This document shows, one piece after another, positions 42,667-53,285 of a stretch of DNA of 64,000 nucleotides; the first letter of the stretch is position 1, and each line of letters opens with the position of its first letter. A program made the translations under genes and the position numbers. The notes below the pieces were generated by a model. It did no database searches and was not told the DNA's origin. It saw only the letters and a program-made list of their open reading frames with translations. Location: contig JANEZZ010002354.1 in assembly GCA_026122225.1 (NCBI GenBank), forward strand, positions 1 to 64,000, in the 5' to 3' direction. The DNA is from Heloderma charlesbogerti. Lineage: Eukaryota; Chordata; Lepidosauria; Squamata; Helodermatidae.

Positions 42667-45600
42667 TCATGGATCACTGCCTTGTTGTGGCGAAGGGGCT
42701 TGCGTAACTCAGTGAAGCCATAAGCTATGCCGTGCAGGGCCACCCAAGACGGACAGGTCATGGCAGAGAGTTCTGACAAAATGTGGTCCACTGGAGAAGG
42801 AAATGGCAACCCACTCCAGTATTCTTGCCAAGAAAACCCCATGGAACGTATCACAAGGCTAAAAGAGATGACGCCGGAAGATGAGCCCCTCAGGTCGGAA
42901 GGTGTCCAATATGCTACTGGGGAAGAGCAGAGGGTATTTCCAAGTAGCGCCAGAAAGAGTGAAGCGGCTGGGCCAAACCCGAAAGGACACTCAGCTGTGG
43001 ATGTGTCTGGCGGTGAAAAGAAAATCCGATGCTGTAAAGAACAACATTGTTTAGGAACCTGAAATGTCAGATCAATGAATCAAGGTAAGCTGGAGGTGGT
43101 CAAACATGAGATGGCAAGATTGAACATCGACATCTTGGGAATCAGCGAACTAAAATGGACAGGCATGGGCGAATTTAATTCAGGTGACCATCATATCTAC
43201 TACTGTGGGCAAGAATCCCTTAGAAGAAATGGAGTAGCACTCATAGTCAACAAAAGGGTGGGAAAAGCAGTACTGGGGTACAATCTTAAAAATGATAGAA
43301 TGATCTCAGTATGAATCCAAGGCAAACCATTCAACATCACAGTAATTCAAGTCTATGCCCCAACCACTGAGGCCGAAGAAGCTGAGGTTGATCAGTTTTA
43401 TGAAGACCTACAACACCTTCTAGAACTAACACCAAAAAAAGATGTCCTCTTCATCATAGGGGATTGGAATGCTAAAGTAGGAAGTCAAGAAAGCACCGGG
43501 ATAACAGGCAGGCATGGCCTTGGTGTACAAAATGAAGCAGGACAAAAGCTAATAGAGTTTTGCCAAGAGAACATGCTGATCATAGCAAACACTCTTTTCC
43601 AACAGCACAAGAGGCGACTCTACACATGGATGTCACCAGATGGTCAATATCGAAATCAGATTGATTATGTCCTTTGCAGCCAAAGATGGAGAAGCTCCAT
43701 ACAGTCAGTCAAAACAAGACCTGGAGCTGACTGTGGCTCAGATCATGAGCTGCTTCTTGCAAAATTTCGGCTTAAATTGAAGAACGTCGGGAAAACCACT
43801 AAACCGTTCAGGTATGACCTAAATCATATCCCTGATGAATATACAGTGGAGGTGAGGAATAGATTTCAGGGATTAGACCTGATAGACAGAGTGCCTGAGG
43901 AACTATGGACGGAGGTCCGTAACATTGTTCAGGAGGCAGCAACGAAATCCGTCCCAAAGAAAAAGAAATGTAAGAAAGCCAAGTGGCTGTCAGATGAGGC
44001 TTTACAAGTAGCTCACGAAAGAAGGGAAGCGAAAAGCAAGGGAGAAAGGGGAAGATATACCCAACTGAATGCAGAGTTCCAGAGAATAGCAAGGAGAGAC
44101 AAGAAGGCCTTCTTAAATGAACAATGCAAAGAAATCGAGGAAAACAACAGAATGGGAAAGACTAGAGATCTCTTCAAGAAAATTGGAGATCTCAAGGGAA
44201 CGTTTTGTGCAAAGACGGGCATGATAAAGGACAAAGAAGGCAGGGACCTAACAGAAGCAGATGAGATTAAGAAGAAGTGGCAAGAATACACAGAAGAACT
44301 ATACAGGAAAGATCTGAATGTCCCTGATAGCCATGATAGTGCGGTCACTGAACTTGAGCCGGACATCCTCGAGAGTGAAGTCAAGTGGGCCTTAGGAAGC
44401 ATTAGTAACAACAAAGCTAGCGGAGATGACAGTATTCCAGCCGAGCTATTTAAAATCCTGGAAGATGATGCTGTTAAAGTGCTGCATTCAATATGCCAAC
44501 AAATCTGGAACACTCAACAGTGGCCACAAGACTGGAAAAGGTCAGTTTACATTCCAATTCCAAAGAAGGGCAACGCCAAAGAGTGTTCCAACTACCGCAC
44601 AATTGCGCTCATTTCACATGCCAGCAAGGTGATGCTCAAAATCCTACAAGCTAGGCTTCAGCAGTATGCGAACCGAGAACTACCGGAAGTACAAGCTGGG
44701 TTTAGAAGAGGCAGAGGAACTAGAGATCAAATCGCCAACATTCGCTGCATCATGGAGAAAGCAAGAGAATTCCAGAAAAACGTCTATTTCTGCTTCATTG
44801 ACTACGCTAAAGCCTTTGATTGTGTGGATCACAACAAACTGTGGCAAATTCTTAAAGTGATGGGAGTACCAGACCACCTTACCTGTCTCCTGAGAAACCT
44901 GTACGAGGGTCAAGAAGCAACAGTAAGAACCACACATGGAACAACCGAGTGGTTCAAAATTGGGAAAGGAGTACGACAAGGCTGCATATTGTCACCCTGC
45001 TTATTTAACTTATATGCAGAGTACATCATGAGAAATGCCGGGTTGGATGAATCAGAGGTTGGAATTAAGATTGCCGGGAGAATTATCAACAACCTCCGAT
45101 ATGCAGACGATACCACCCTAATGGCAGAAAGCGAAGAGGATCTCAAGAGCCTCTTGTTGAGGGTGAAAGAGGAGAGTGCAAAAGCTGGTTTGAAACTCAA
45201 CATTAAAAAAACGAAGATCATGGCATCTGGCCCCATCACTTCCTGGCATATAGAAGGGGAAGAAATGGAAGCAGTGACAGATTTTACTTTCTTGGGCTCC
45301 AAGATCACCGCAGACGGTGACTGTAGCCATGAAATTAAAAGACGCTTGCTCCTTGGGAGGAAAGCTATGGCCAACCTAGACAGCATAGTAAGAAGCAGAG
45401 ACATCACCTTGCCGACAAAGGTCCATCTAATCAAAGCTATGGTTTTCCCAGTAGTAATGTATGGCTGTGAGAGCTGGACTATAAGGAAGGCTGAGCGCCG
45501 AAGAATTGATGCTTTCGAACTGTGGTGCTGGAGAAGACTCTTACGAGTCCCCTGGACTGCAAGGAGGTCAAATCAGTCCATCCTAAAGGAAATCAACCCT

Positions 45601-45876
45601 GAGTGCTCATTGGAAGGACAGATAATGAAGCTGAAGCGCCAATATTTTGGCCACCTAATGCGAAGAGAAAACTCCCTGGAAAAGACCCTGATGCTGGGAA
45701 AGACTGAAGGCAAAAGGAGAAGGGGACGGCAGAGGATGAGATGGCTAGATAGCATCACGGATGCAATGAATATGAACTTGAGCACGCTCCGGGAGAGAAC
45801 GCAGGACAGGAAGGCCTGGCGTGCTATGGTCCATGGGGTCACGAAGAGTCGGACACGACTGAACGACTGAACAACA
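42667..45876 (+). mobile_element. BovB (RTE) LINE copy 3, near full length, nearly intact ORF
   Basis: Starts TCATGGATCACTGCC, missing only a few 5' bases compared with copies 1 and 4. Ends GGACACGACTGAACGACTGA followed by ACAACAAA. No target duplication was recognised. The encoded protein has an apurinic-like endonuclease (ISELKWT, IIGDWNAKVG and GSDHELL motifs) followed by an RTE-type reverse transcriptase. This is the best-preserved BovB here and the reference for the others. It lies inside the PTPN14 intron, same strand as the gene. Confidence 0.94.
42727..45870 (+). pseudogene. BovB endonuclease/reverse transcriptase ORF with two nonsense codons
   Basis: A single frame (about 1,048 codons) is interrupted only at 43060-43062 (TGA where other copies have TGG, Trp) and at 43312-43314 (TGA where others have CGA, Arg). 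Both are simple transitions. From 43315 to the stop at 45870 the frame is uninterrupted. Domain order: endonuclease (WNVRSMN region broken by the first stop; IIGDWNAKVG; CGSDHELL), a basic linker (PKKKKCKKAKW), RT with CFIDYAKAFDCVDHNKL (motif A), KGVRQGCILSPCLFNL (motif B), and YADD at 45100-45111 (motif C), and a C-terminal region ending AMVHGVTKSRTRLND. Similar gene models in reptile annotations are often misnamed after craniofacial development protein 2. The frame is that of a recently active but now inactive element. Because the stops lie in the endonuclease part, only the RT could still be made as one piece. Confidence 0.9.
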
Positions 45877-46046
45877 AAGTTAATTTGACTCTTGATACTC
45901 CATAGCAGCTACGGATGCAGACTGCAGCCCGCAGGGGAGGTGTTTGGGGGTGAAAATGGCCCCCAGACCTTGCGAAGATGCCTGCCCCTGGCCTCAGAAG
46001 ACCATGTTGCTCAAGCAGGGCTAAGCTGGAAGAAGAAACCCTGTAT
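45877..46046. other. Short intronic spacer
   Basis: No feature recognised between BovB copy 3 and the next repeat. Confidence 0.35.
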
Positions 46047-46390
46047 TAGGGATGGATGAATCTGTCAATTTCAGTTTCTCTTTTGTCCAATCTTAAGTTT
46101 GGTTTATCCCATTCCTGCATCATTTTGAGATTGATTTATTTATTCATTAAAGTTTAAATTTGTATTTATTTTTGTATGTAATTTTGCCTAATATAAACAT
46201 TTCTGTTAGCAATTTTCCCCTGAGATGAAGCATTTTTGTACTTTATTTTTGAGAACGTATGGATGTTTGTGTGCATTTTTTGATTGAATTACTGCATCAC
46301 AATATTGGAAGTGAGAATTTTGAAGGATAACTGCATTTCAGTTCATGTATTGGGTTGAAAGTGAAAAATTACAAAAATGGACAAATTTTG
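46047..46390. repeat. Possible hAT fragment (TAGGGATGGATGAATC start)
   Basis: Begins TAGGGATGGATGAATC, similar to the hAT end at 22526, followed by T-rich sequence including TTTTGAGAACGTATGG and TTTTTGATTG. The right end and target duplication were not found. Confidence 0.35.
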
Positions 46391-46782
46391 CCCCCATTCC
46401 TGCCCTTTATACCCCTTCCTGCCCAGAAGGATCTCATGAGCTATCTGGGTGGGTGGAGAAGGATTCAGTCCATGCCTGAAGGTTCTTCACCGCAAAGCTG
46501 TCACCAACAGTTCAGTGCTTCACCACATGGGGGCGCTGTGTACAGATCCAGCAGCTCTTGAAAGGAGGCACTTCCAAATCTTGGGAGCGGGCTACTGTTT
46601 GTTTTGTTTGTTTTATATCCACCCAATAACGAGCGTTCTCTGTGTGGATTACGGTTAAAAGTAAAACACAATGCAAATAGTTAAAAGAATAAAATACAAC
46701 ACAAATATTTAAAAGAATAAGCTGTAATACAAAATGACGAACACCACAGGAATAGATATATGAGAACAGCTGAAAAACTACA

Positions 46783-47312
46783 TGTCAGGGTGGACACTGA
46801 GCCCATAGAATGCCAGAGTAGTTCTGATTCTGAGGAAGAGCAGTCGCTCCTGGGAGAGGAGCGCGCTCCTCTTTCCCAGGGCCCACAGCTGACGGAGATT
46901 CCTCCCACCAGCATTCCTAGATTAGAAAGCAGTCCAGGGAGTGACCAAGCACAGATAGCAGACGTGGTGGATGCGCGACGCAGATGCAGAGAGCGGCGCC
47001 AGATGGAGGGCGTGGAAAGGAGGCGCAGTGCCCGGTTGGCGCGCAAACAACGGCTGTGCCCAGAGGATCCAAGGGAAAAGGGGAGGGACTCTCCCTAGTC
47101 CTTAAGTTCAGGGGTCTGCCAGTAATTCCCTTTCAAACGGGGACCAACTGTTTCAACTTAGGGCATAGGTACTCTGCTGCTCAGATCTAGTTGCTAACAG
47201 TAGAGTTGTTAAGTTGTAAAAGAAGAATAAAGCTTTAAAAGGAATCCCTTTGTCTGTGTCTGGACTTGGCTACTGGATTAGACTGAGAGAGGCCTCCAAG
47301 GAGCCCTTGACA
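46783..47312 (+). mobile_element. Solo LTR, family B copy 2, inserted in an L2
   Basis: 530-bp element TGTCAGGG...CCTTGACA with perfect 5-bp duplications CTACA (46778-46782, 47313-47317). An AATAAA at about 47227, some 85 bp before the end, is the probable poly(A) signal. Its first 316 bases hold an open frame (see the pseudogene entry). About 70% similar by eye to 7984-8536. Its position inside a formerly continuous L2 copy shows that the LTR came second. No internal retroelement sequence remains. Confidence 0.88.
46784..47098 (+). pseudogene. Conserved polyprotein tail inside an LTR (acidic then basic)
   Basis: From the LTR edge the frame reads VRVDTEPIECQSSSDSEEE (acidic, with SDSEEE resembling a CK2 phosphorylation site), then LLGEERAPLSQGPQ, a Pro/Ser-rich part, and a basic C-terminal region DARRRCRERRQMEG, VERRRSARLARKQR, ending EKGRDSP and a TAG stop at 47096-47098 (104 residues). 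The copy at 7984 retains the same frame, SSSDSEEE and ERRHSAHLA. Family A keeps SSDSE and a SRLA segment. A likely reading is the C-terminus of a Gag-Pol or Pol protein that runs into the 3' LTR. The solo LTR lacks the rest, so it cannot make this protein alone. Function is unknown; chromatin or nucleic-acid binding by the basic part is inference. Confidence 0.55.
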
Positions 47313-47589
47313 CTACAACTCTCAAGTGCCTGGGAGAAGAGAAAGGTATTTGCCTGGAGCCAGAAGTATAACAGTGTATGGACCAAGTGTGCCTCCTTGG
47401 GGAGGGCATTCCATAAATAGGGTGCCACAACTGAGAAGGCCCTGTCTCTCTTGTAGCCACCCATCTAACTTCCTTCAGTGGGGGCACCCAGAGAAGGGTC
47501 TCCTAAGGGTCCAGTCAGTTATATACAGGAAGAGACATTCCCGGGGAGAGCAATCCCATGGTCCTGGGTGAGCATCCCAGGGGCCATAG

Positions 47590-47957
47590 GCTTCTCTTCT
47601 GAGAAGAGAAGACTGAGGGGAGAAATGATAGCGCTCTTCAAGTACTTGAAAGGTTGTCACAGAGAGGAAGGCCAGGATCTCTTTTCAGTCATCCCAGAGT
47701 ATAGGACACGGAATAATGGGCTCAAGTTACAGGAAGCCAGATTCTGGCTGAACATCCGGAAAAACTTCCTAAATGTTAGAGCAATACGACAACGGAACCA
47801 ATTCCCTAGGGAGGTGGTGGGCTCTCCTACACTGGAGGCATTCAAGTTGAGGCTGGGCAGCCATCTGTCAGGGATGCTTTGACTTAGATTCCTGCACTGA
47901 GCAGGGCGTTGGACTCGATGGTCTTATACGTCCCTTCCAACCCCACTATTCTATGAC
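47590..47957 (+). mobile_element. CR1 LINE C-terminal and 3' UTR fragment, plus strand
   Basis: Encodes RRLRGEMIALFKYLKGCHREEG, then a decayed C-terminus (RLGSHLSGML), followed by the CR1 tail GCGTTGGACTCGATGGTCTT and CCAACCCCACTATTCTATGA. Heavily 5'-truncated, with only minor frame damage. Confidence 0.88.
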
Positions 47958-48379
47958 TCCGATTCTTGAGTCCCCCCTCTGAGGCGGTAGACACTGCTAT
48001 GACCACAGAAGGGGGACTCTGGTATCTGATCCCTCACCCGCCCCTTCCAACCTCTGTGGAAAGAACCATGCCAACTGCTTCCTGAGAACGTAAAAGCACC
48101 CCCGGAGAGGTCAGAAAGGAGGCGTGCCGGGGGGAGGGGAAAAGCCGGGATATGACAAATCCAGGCCTGCCCCCACCAGGGCAACCTGTCTAAACTGGCT
48201 AAGAGGCCCATCTAGATAAAAAAGCAAAACATGGAGGACAGACAGGTGAAAATGGCCTCTGTCAGTCCTCCTTCTACCTCACGAGGGGCAACCCATAGGA
48301 TTGTGCCCTTAGATGCTCTTTTTGTTTCTTGACTTAACCTAAGGTTTGTTTGTTCCTCTCCCAGCTTTCCATTATGCAT
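47958..48379. other. Intronic sequence, nothing classified
   Basis: GC-rich, with a loose resemblance to 62380-62780 that was not resolved. No gene. Confidence 0.35.
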
Positions 48380-48391
48380 TATGTTGCCAAT

Positions 48392-51300
48392 TGTTGTTGT
48401 TGTTGTTCAGTCGTTCAGTCGTGTCTGACTCTTCGTCACCCCATGGACCATAGCACGCCAGGCCTTCCTGTCCTGTGCTCTCTCCCAGAGCTTGCTCAAG
48501 TTCATATGCATTGCATCGGTGATGCTATCTAGCCATCTCATCCTCTGCCGTCCCCTTCTCCTTTTGCCTTCAGTCTTTCCCAGCATCAGGGTCTTTTCCA
48601 GAGAGTTTTCTCTTCGCATCAGGTGGCCAATATATTTGAGCTTCAGCTGCAGTATCTGTCCTTCCAATGAGCACTCAGGGTTGATTTCCTTTAGGATTGA
48701 CTGATCTGACCTCCTTGCAGTCCAGGGGACTCATAAGGGTCTTCTCCAGCACCACAGTTCGAAAGCATTGATTCTTCGGCGCTCAGCCTTCCTTATAGTC
48801 CAGCTCTCACAGCCATACGTTGCTACTGGGAAAACCATAGCTTTGATTAGACGGACCTTTGTCGGCAAGGTGATGTCTGTACTTCTTACGATGCTGTCTA
48901 GGTTTGCCATAGCTTTCCTCCCAAGGAGCAAGCATCTTTTAATTTCATGGCTACAGTCACCATCTGCGGTGATCTTGGAGCCCAAGAAAATACAATCTGT
49001 CATTGCTTCCATTGCTTCCCCTTCCATATGCCAGGAAGTGATGGGGCCAGATGCCATGATCTTCGTTTTTTTAACGTTGAGTTTCAGAACAGCTTTTGCA
49101 CTCTCCTCTTTCACCCTCAACATGAGGCTCTTTAGATCCTCTTCACTTTCTGCCATTAGGGTGGTATCATCTGCATATCTGAGGTTGTTGATAATTCTTC
49201 CGGCAATCTTAATTCCGACCTGTGATTCATCCAACCCGACGTTTCTCATGATGTACTCTGCATATAAGTTAAATAAGCAGGGTGACAATATGCAGCCTTT
49301 TCATACTCCTTTCCCAATTTGGAACCACTCGGTTGTTCCATGTCCAGTTCTTACTGTTGCTTCTTGACCCTCGTACAGGTTTCTCAGGTAAGGTGGTCTG
49401 GTACTCCCATCTCTTTAAGAATTTGCCACAGTTTGTTGTGATCCACACAATCAAAGGCTTTAGCGTAGTCAATGAAGCAGAAAGAGACGTTTTTCTGGAA
49501 TTCTCTTGCTTTCTCCATGATCCAGGGAACGTTGGCGATTTGATCTCTAGTTCCTCTGCCTCTTCGAAACCCATCTTGTACTTCCGGTAGTTCTCGGTTC
49601 ACATACTGCTGAAGCCTAGCTTGTAGGATTTTGAGCATAACCTTGCTGGCATGTGAAATGAGCGCAATTGTGCGGTAGTTGGAACACTCTTTGGCGTTGC
49701 CCTTCTTTGGAATTGGAATGTAAACTGACCTTTTCCAGTCTTGTGTCCAATGTTGAGTGTTCCAAATTTGTTGGCATATTGAGTGCAGCACTTGAACAGC
49801 ATCATCTTTTAGTATTTTAAATAGCTCAGCTGGAATACTGTCATCTCTGCTAGCTTTGTTGTTACTAATGCTTCCTAAGGCCCACTTGACTTCACTTTTG
49901 AGGATGTCCGGCTCAAGTTCAGTGACCGCGCTATCATGGCTATCAGGGACATTAAGATCTTTCCTGTATAGTTGTTCTCTGTATTCTTTGCACCTCTTCT
50001 TAATCTCATCTGCTTCTGTTAGGTCCCTGCCTTCTTTGTCCTTTATCATGCCCGTCTTTGCACAAAACGTTCCCTTGAGATCTCCGATTTTCTTGAAGAG
50101 ATCTCTAGTCTTTCCCATTCTGTTGTTTTCCTCGATTTCTTTGCATTGTTCATCTAAGAAGGCCTTCTTGCCTCTCCTTGCTATTCTCTGGAACTCTGCA
50201 TTCAGTTGGGTATATCTTCCCCTTTCTCCCTTGCTTTTCGCTTCCCTTCTTTCCTCAGCTACTTGTAAAGCCTCATCAGACAGCCACTTGGATTTCTTGC
50301 ATTTCTTTTTCTTTGGGATGGATTTCGTTGCTGCCTCCTGAACAATGTTACGGACCTCCGTCCATAGTTCCTCAGGCACTCTGTCCATCAGGTCTAATCC
50401 CTGAAATCTATTCCTCACCTCCACTGTATATTCATAAGGGATATGATTTAGGTCATACCGGAATGGTTTAGTGGTTTTCCCTACGTTCTTCAATTTAAGC
50501 CAAAATTTTGCAAGAAGCAGCTCATGATCTGAGCCACAGTCAGCTCCAGGTCTTGTTTTGACTGACTGTATAGAGCTTCCCCATCTTTGGCTGCGAAGTA
50601 CATAATCAATCTGATTTCAATACTGACCATCTGGTGATGTCCATGTGTAGAGTCGCCTCTTGTGCTGTTGGAAAAGAGTGTTTGCTATGACCAGTGTGTT
50701 CTCTTGGCAAAACTCTATTAGCCTTTGTCCTGCTTCATTTTGTACACCAAGGCCATGCTTGCCTGTTATCCCGGTGATTTCTTGACTTCCTACTTTAGCA
50801 TTCCAATCTCCAGTGATGAAGAGGACGTCTTTTTTGGGTGTTAGTTCTAGAAGGTGTTGTAGGTCTTCATAGAACGATCAACCTCAGCTTCTTCGGCCTC
50901 AGTGGTTGAGGCATAGACTTGAATTACTGTGATGTTGAATGGTTTGCCTTGGATTCATACTGTGATCATTCTATTGTTTTTGAGATTGTACCCCAGTACT
51001 GCTTTTCCCACCCTTTTGTTGACTGTGAGTGCTACTCCATTTCTTCTAAGGGATTCTTGCCCACAGTAGTAGATATGATGGTCACCTGAATTAAATTCGC
51101 CCATGCTTGTCCATTTTCGTTCGCTGATTCCCAAGATGTCGATGTTCAATCTTGCCATCTCATGCTTGACCACTTCCAGCTTGATTCATTGATCTGACAT
51201 TCCAGGTTCCTAAACAATATTGTTCTTTACAGCATCGGATTTTCTTTTCACCACCAGACACATCCACAGCTGAGTGTCCTTTCAGCTTTGGCCCAGCTGC

Positions 51301-51602
51301 TTCACTCTTTCTGGCGCTACTTGGAAATACCTTCTGCTCTTCCCCAGTAGTTTATTGGACACCTTCCGACTTGAGGGTCTCATCTTCCGGCGTCATATCT
51401 TTTAGACTTGTGATATGTTCCATGGGGTTTTCTTGGCAAGAATGCTGGAGTGGGTTGCCATTTCCTTCTCCAGTGGACCACATTTTATCAGAACTCTTCA
51501 CCATGACCTGTCCGCCTGGGGTGGCCCTGTATGGCATAGCTTATGGCTTCACTGAGTTACGCAAGCCCCTTCGCCACAACAAGGCAGTGATCCATGAAGG
51601 GG
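48392..51602 (-). mobile_element. BovB (RTE) LINE copy 4, full length, 12-bp target duplication
   Basis: Flanked by perfect 12-bp duplications TATGTTGCCAAT (48380-48391, 51603-51614), so the 3,211-base element is complete. It gives the full 5' end (CCCCTTCATGGATCACTGCC on the minus strand) and an AAC-repeat 3' end. The minus-strand ORF is broken into pieces: RT C-terminal half 48731-49288 with YADDTTLMAES, the middle 49269-49574 and 49384-50493 (endonuclease C-terminus through RT motif A, CFIDYAKAFDCVDHNKL), and endonuclease N-terminal parts near 50955-51537. Frameshifts near 48720, 49290-49380 and 50880 inactivate it. Oriented opposite to copy 3. Confidence 0.94.
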
Positions 51603-51614
51603 TATGTTGCCAAT

Positions 51615-52305
51615 AGGTCATCTAAAGTCTCTCTTCTTCCTGTCTACATTTTCCTCTAGATGTTGTATTTGGCTAGTTTTAGAGTAAGGAGTGTGGATTG
51701 GATGGGTGCAACCTGCAACATATCTGTCATTTAATTTGGCCTCCACCCACCCAAGATTTTGGTTTAAATGAACGCACTTTCCTCACCTCTAATGTCAGCA
51801 GTTCTTGTCAGGACCATTTCTTTTCAAAAACCTTCAAAATGGAGTCTGCATATATGATCTGAATGAATGGGTCCCTTTGTGTGATTGCTTTGTGTTTGAT
51901 TGAGATTCAGGGCTTTGGGGGGCGTTTAATCTTTAATGTTTAATCATTATTGAACAAAAGCACACATACACCTTTCAGAATTCTTTGTGATGCTTTGTTT
52001 CAAAATGTGTCAGAAAGGTAACTTGGGGTTGTATGGGGGGGGGGGCGGCTTCTTGCTGAAAACAAAATGCAAAACAGCAAATGTAAGACTGTCTTGAGAA
52101 GGAAGTGGACCTGTAAATGAATGAACTTTGAAAAGTGTCGCCTGCGGGGTGTGTGAAATGTTCATGGTTTCTTTTGGCACATGAAGCTCGCGATATGGTA
52201 CTGCTCTGCCAAATGAAACTAACCCTCAGAGGCAAACAAAACATTTTGTGGTGAGATCAAAACGCTTAATGTACAATGGTTTGTTTAGAACTTCCTTCTT
52301 GAAGG
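51615..52305. other. Intronic sequence, nothing recognised
   Basis: No gene or classified repeat; a G run occurs at about 52037-52046. Confidence 0.4.
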
Positions 52306-52396
52306 CTGCGATCCTAAACACACTGACTACTAGGGAGGAAGCCCCACCGAACGCAGCAGGGCTGACTTCTGAGAAAGCCTAGGATTGCACAACACT
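52306..52396. repeat. Short dispersed repeat P2
   Basis: GCTGCGATCCTAAACACACT, GAGGAAGCCCCACCGAACGC and AGCCTAGGATTGCACAAC match the P2 layout. Confidence 0.5.
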
Positions 52397-52671
52397 TTTT
52401 AGCAAGCTGCCTTCCTCCGGGAGTTCTCAAATTTATTCTAGTGGCAATTGTATATCTTCAAGGCAGCAGACGCGTATGTCGTCCGGTGACTCATGGCTCG
52501 ATGCAGCACATGCGGCTTCGTCGAAAGGTTTCACGCGTGACGTGATGTGATGTGATACCTCTATCAGTGGTGATTCACTAGTGGTGGCTGTGTTATGTGT
52601 GCAGCCAGTGTTGCAGTCAGACTGGCATGAATCCGCATGTGTGAACATGCCCCAAATGACTCCTGGAGCAT

Positions 52672-53020
52672 TCTGAGGGCGCTTGGGCACAACGCCCTCA
52701 ATGGGCCCCCTGGCCCAGCCAGTCTCCCTCCTCACCACCATTGTCACCAGCTGCTATTGCTCCTTGTCCTCTCTCTCACCAAGGCTACCACTTGCTTGCG
52801 TGACAGACAGAGAGCCAGGGAGCAGGTTGGCAGTGGCATCTTCTGCTCTTCCTTGTCACTGCTACCTTTGTCTGGGCCAGAGCGAGAGGCAAGTGGACAA
52901 GCAGGTTGCAGTTACGAAGAGGAGGAGCAAGCCCAGGGGGCTGTTGCCAGTGGGCCACTGCTGGGGTGGGCCCTTGGCAGGTGCCTGCCCAGGCCTGCCC
53001 TTGACACCAGCACTGATCAG
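52672..53020 (+). repeat. Dispersed repeat R2, plus-oriented copy
   Basis: Counterpart of 10595-10910 in the opposite orientation (CTTTGTCTGGGCCAGAGCGA, GACAGACAGAGAGCCAGGGA, GCGCTTGGGCACAACGCCCT). Frames of 128 codons are open on this GC-rich strand but have no domain and no conservation of frame with the other copy, so they are not called genes. Confidence 0.5.
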
Positions 53021-53134
53021 TGAGGCTATATATGCCAGTCTGAGAAGCCTCGATCAATTTCCACGCTGATGCAATCTGAACCAATTGGCGAATGGTCATC
53101 CTATAATACAGTGGTGGATTCTTAATGCAGCATT

Positions 53135-53283
53135 CAGTACAGCTGTGGAGGCAATGTGTAGCCCTCTAGAGGTTGGACTATAACAACCATTGGCCCTAGC
53201 CGTCATACCCAGTACTGTGGCATGATGGGAGTTGCAGTCCAACAACGTCCGGAGTTGTGGTCTGACAAGCTGCCCACCTTTGC
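53135..53283. mobile_element. hAT-like palindromic MITE P1, decayed
   Basis: GTAGCCCTCTAGAGGTTGGA, ATGATGGGAGTTGCAGTCCA and CTGACAAGCTGCCCACC match P1 arms. Confidence 0.55.
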
Positions 53284-53285
53284 TA

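Larger units (their letters stand above)
46600..47570 (-). mobile_element. L2 LINE 3' region, minus strand, interrupted by an LTR
   Basis: The left part 46600-46777 (TTTTATATCCACCCAATAAC, AAAACACAATGCAAATAG) and right part 47318-47570 (AGTGCCTGGGAGAAGAGAAA, GGGGAGGGCATTCCATAAAT, AGGGTGCCACAACTGAGAAG, GCCCTGTCTCTC) join into one decayed L2 copy when the LTR at 46783-47312 is removed. Confidence 0.65.

Noticed and set aside
43573..45870. Large ORF as a host gene (craniofacial development protein 2-like)
   Set aside because: It lies within a BovB element with a typical 3' tail and has endonuclease/RT motifs; the host-gene name is a common mis-annotation.
52637..53069. Overlapping 128-codon frames as a gene
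   Set aside because: Lie in dispersed repeat R2; the other copy does not keep either frame.
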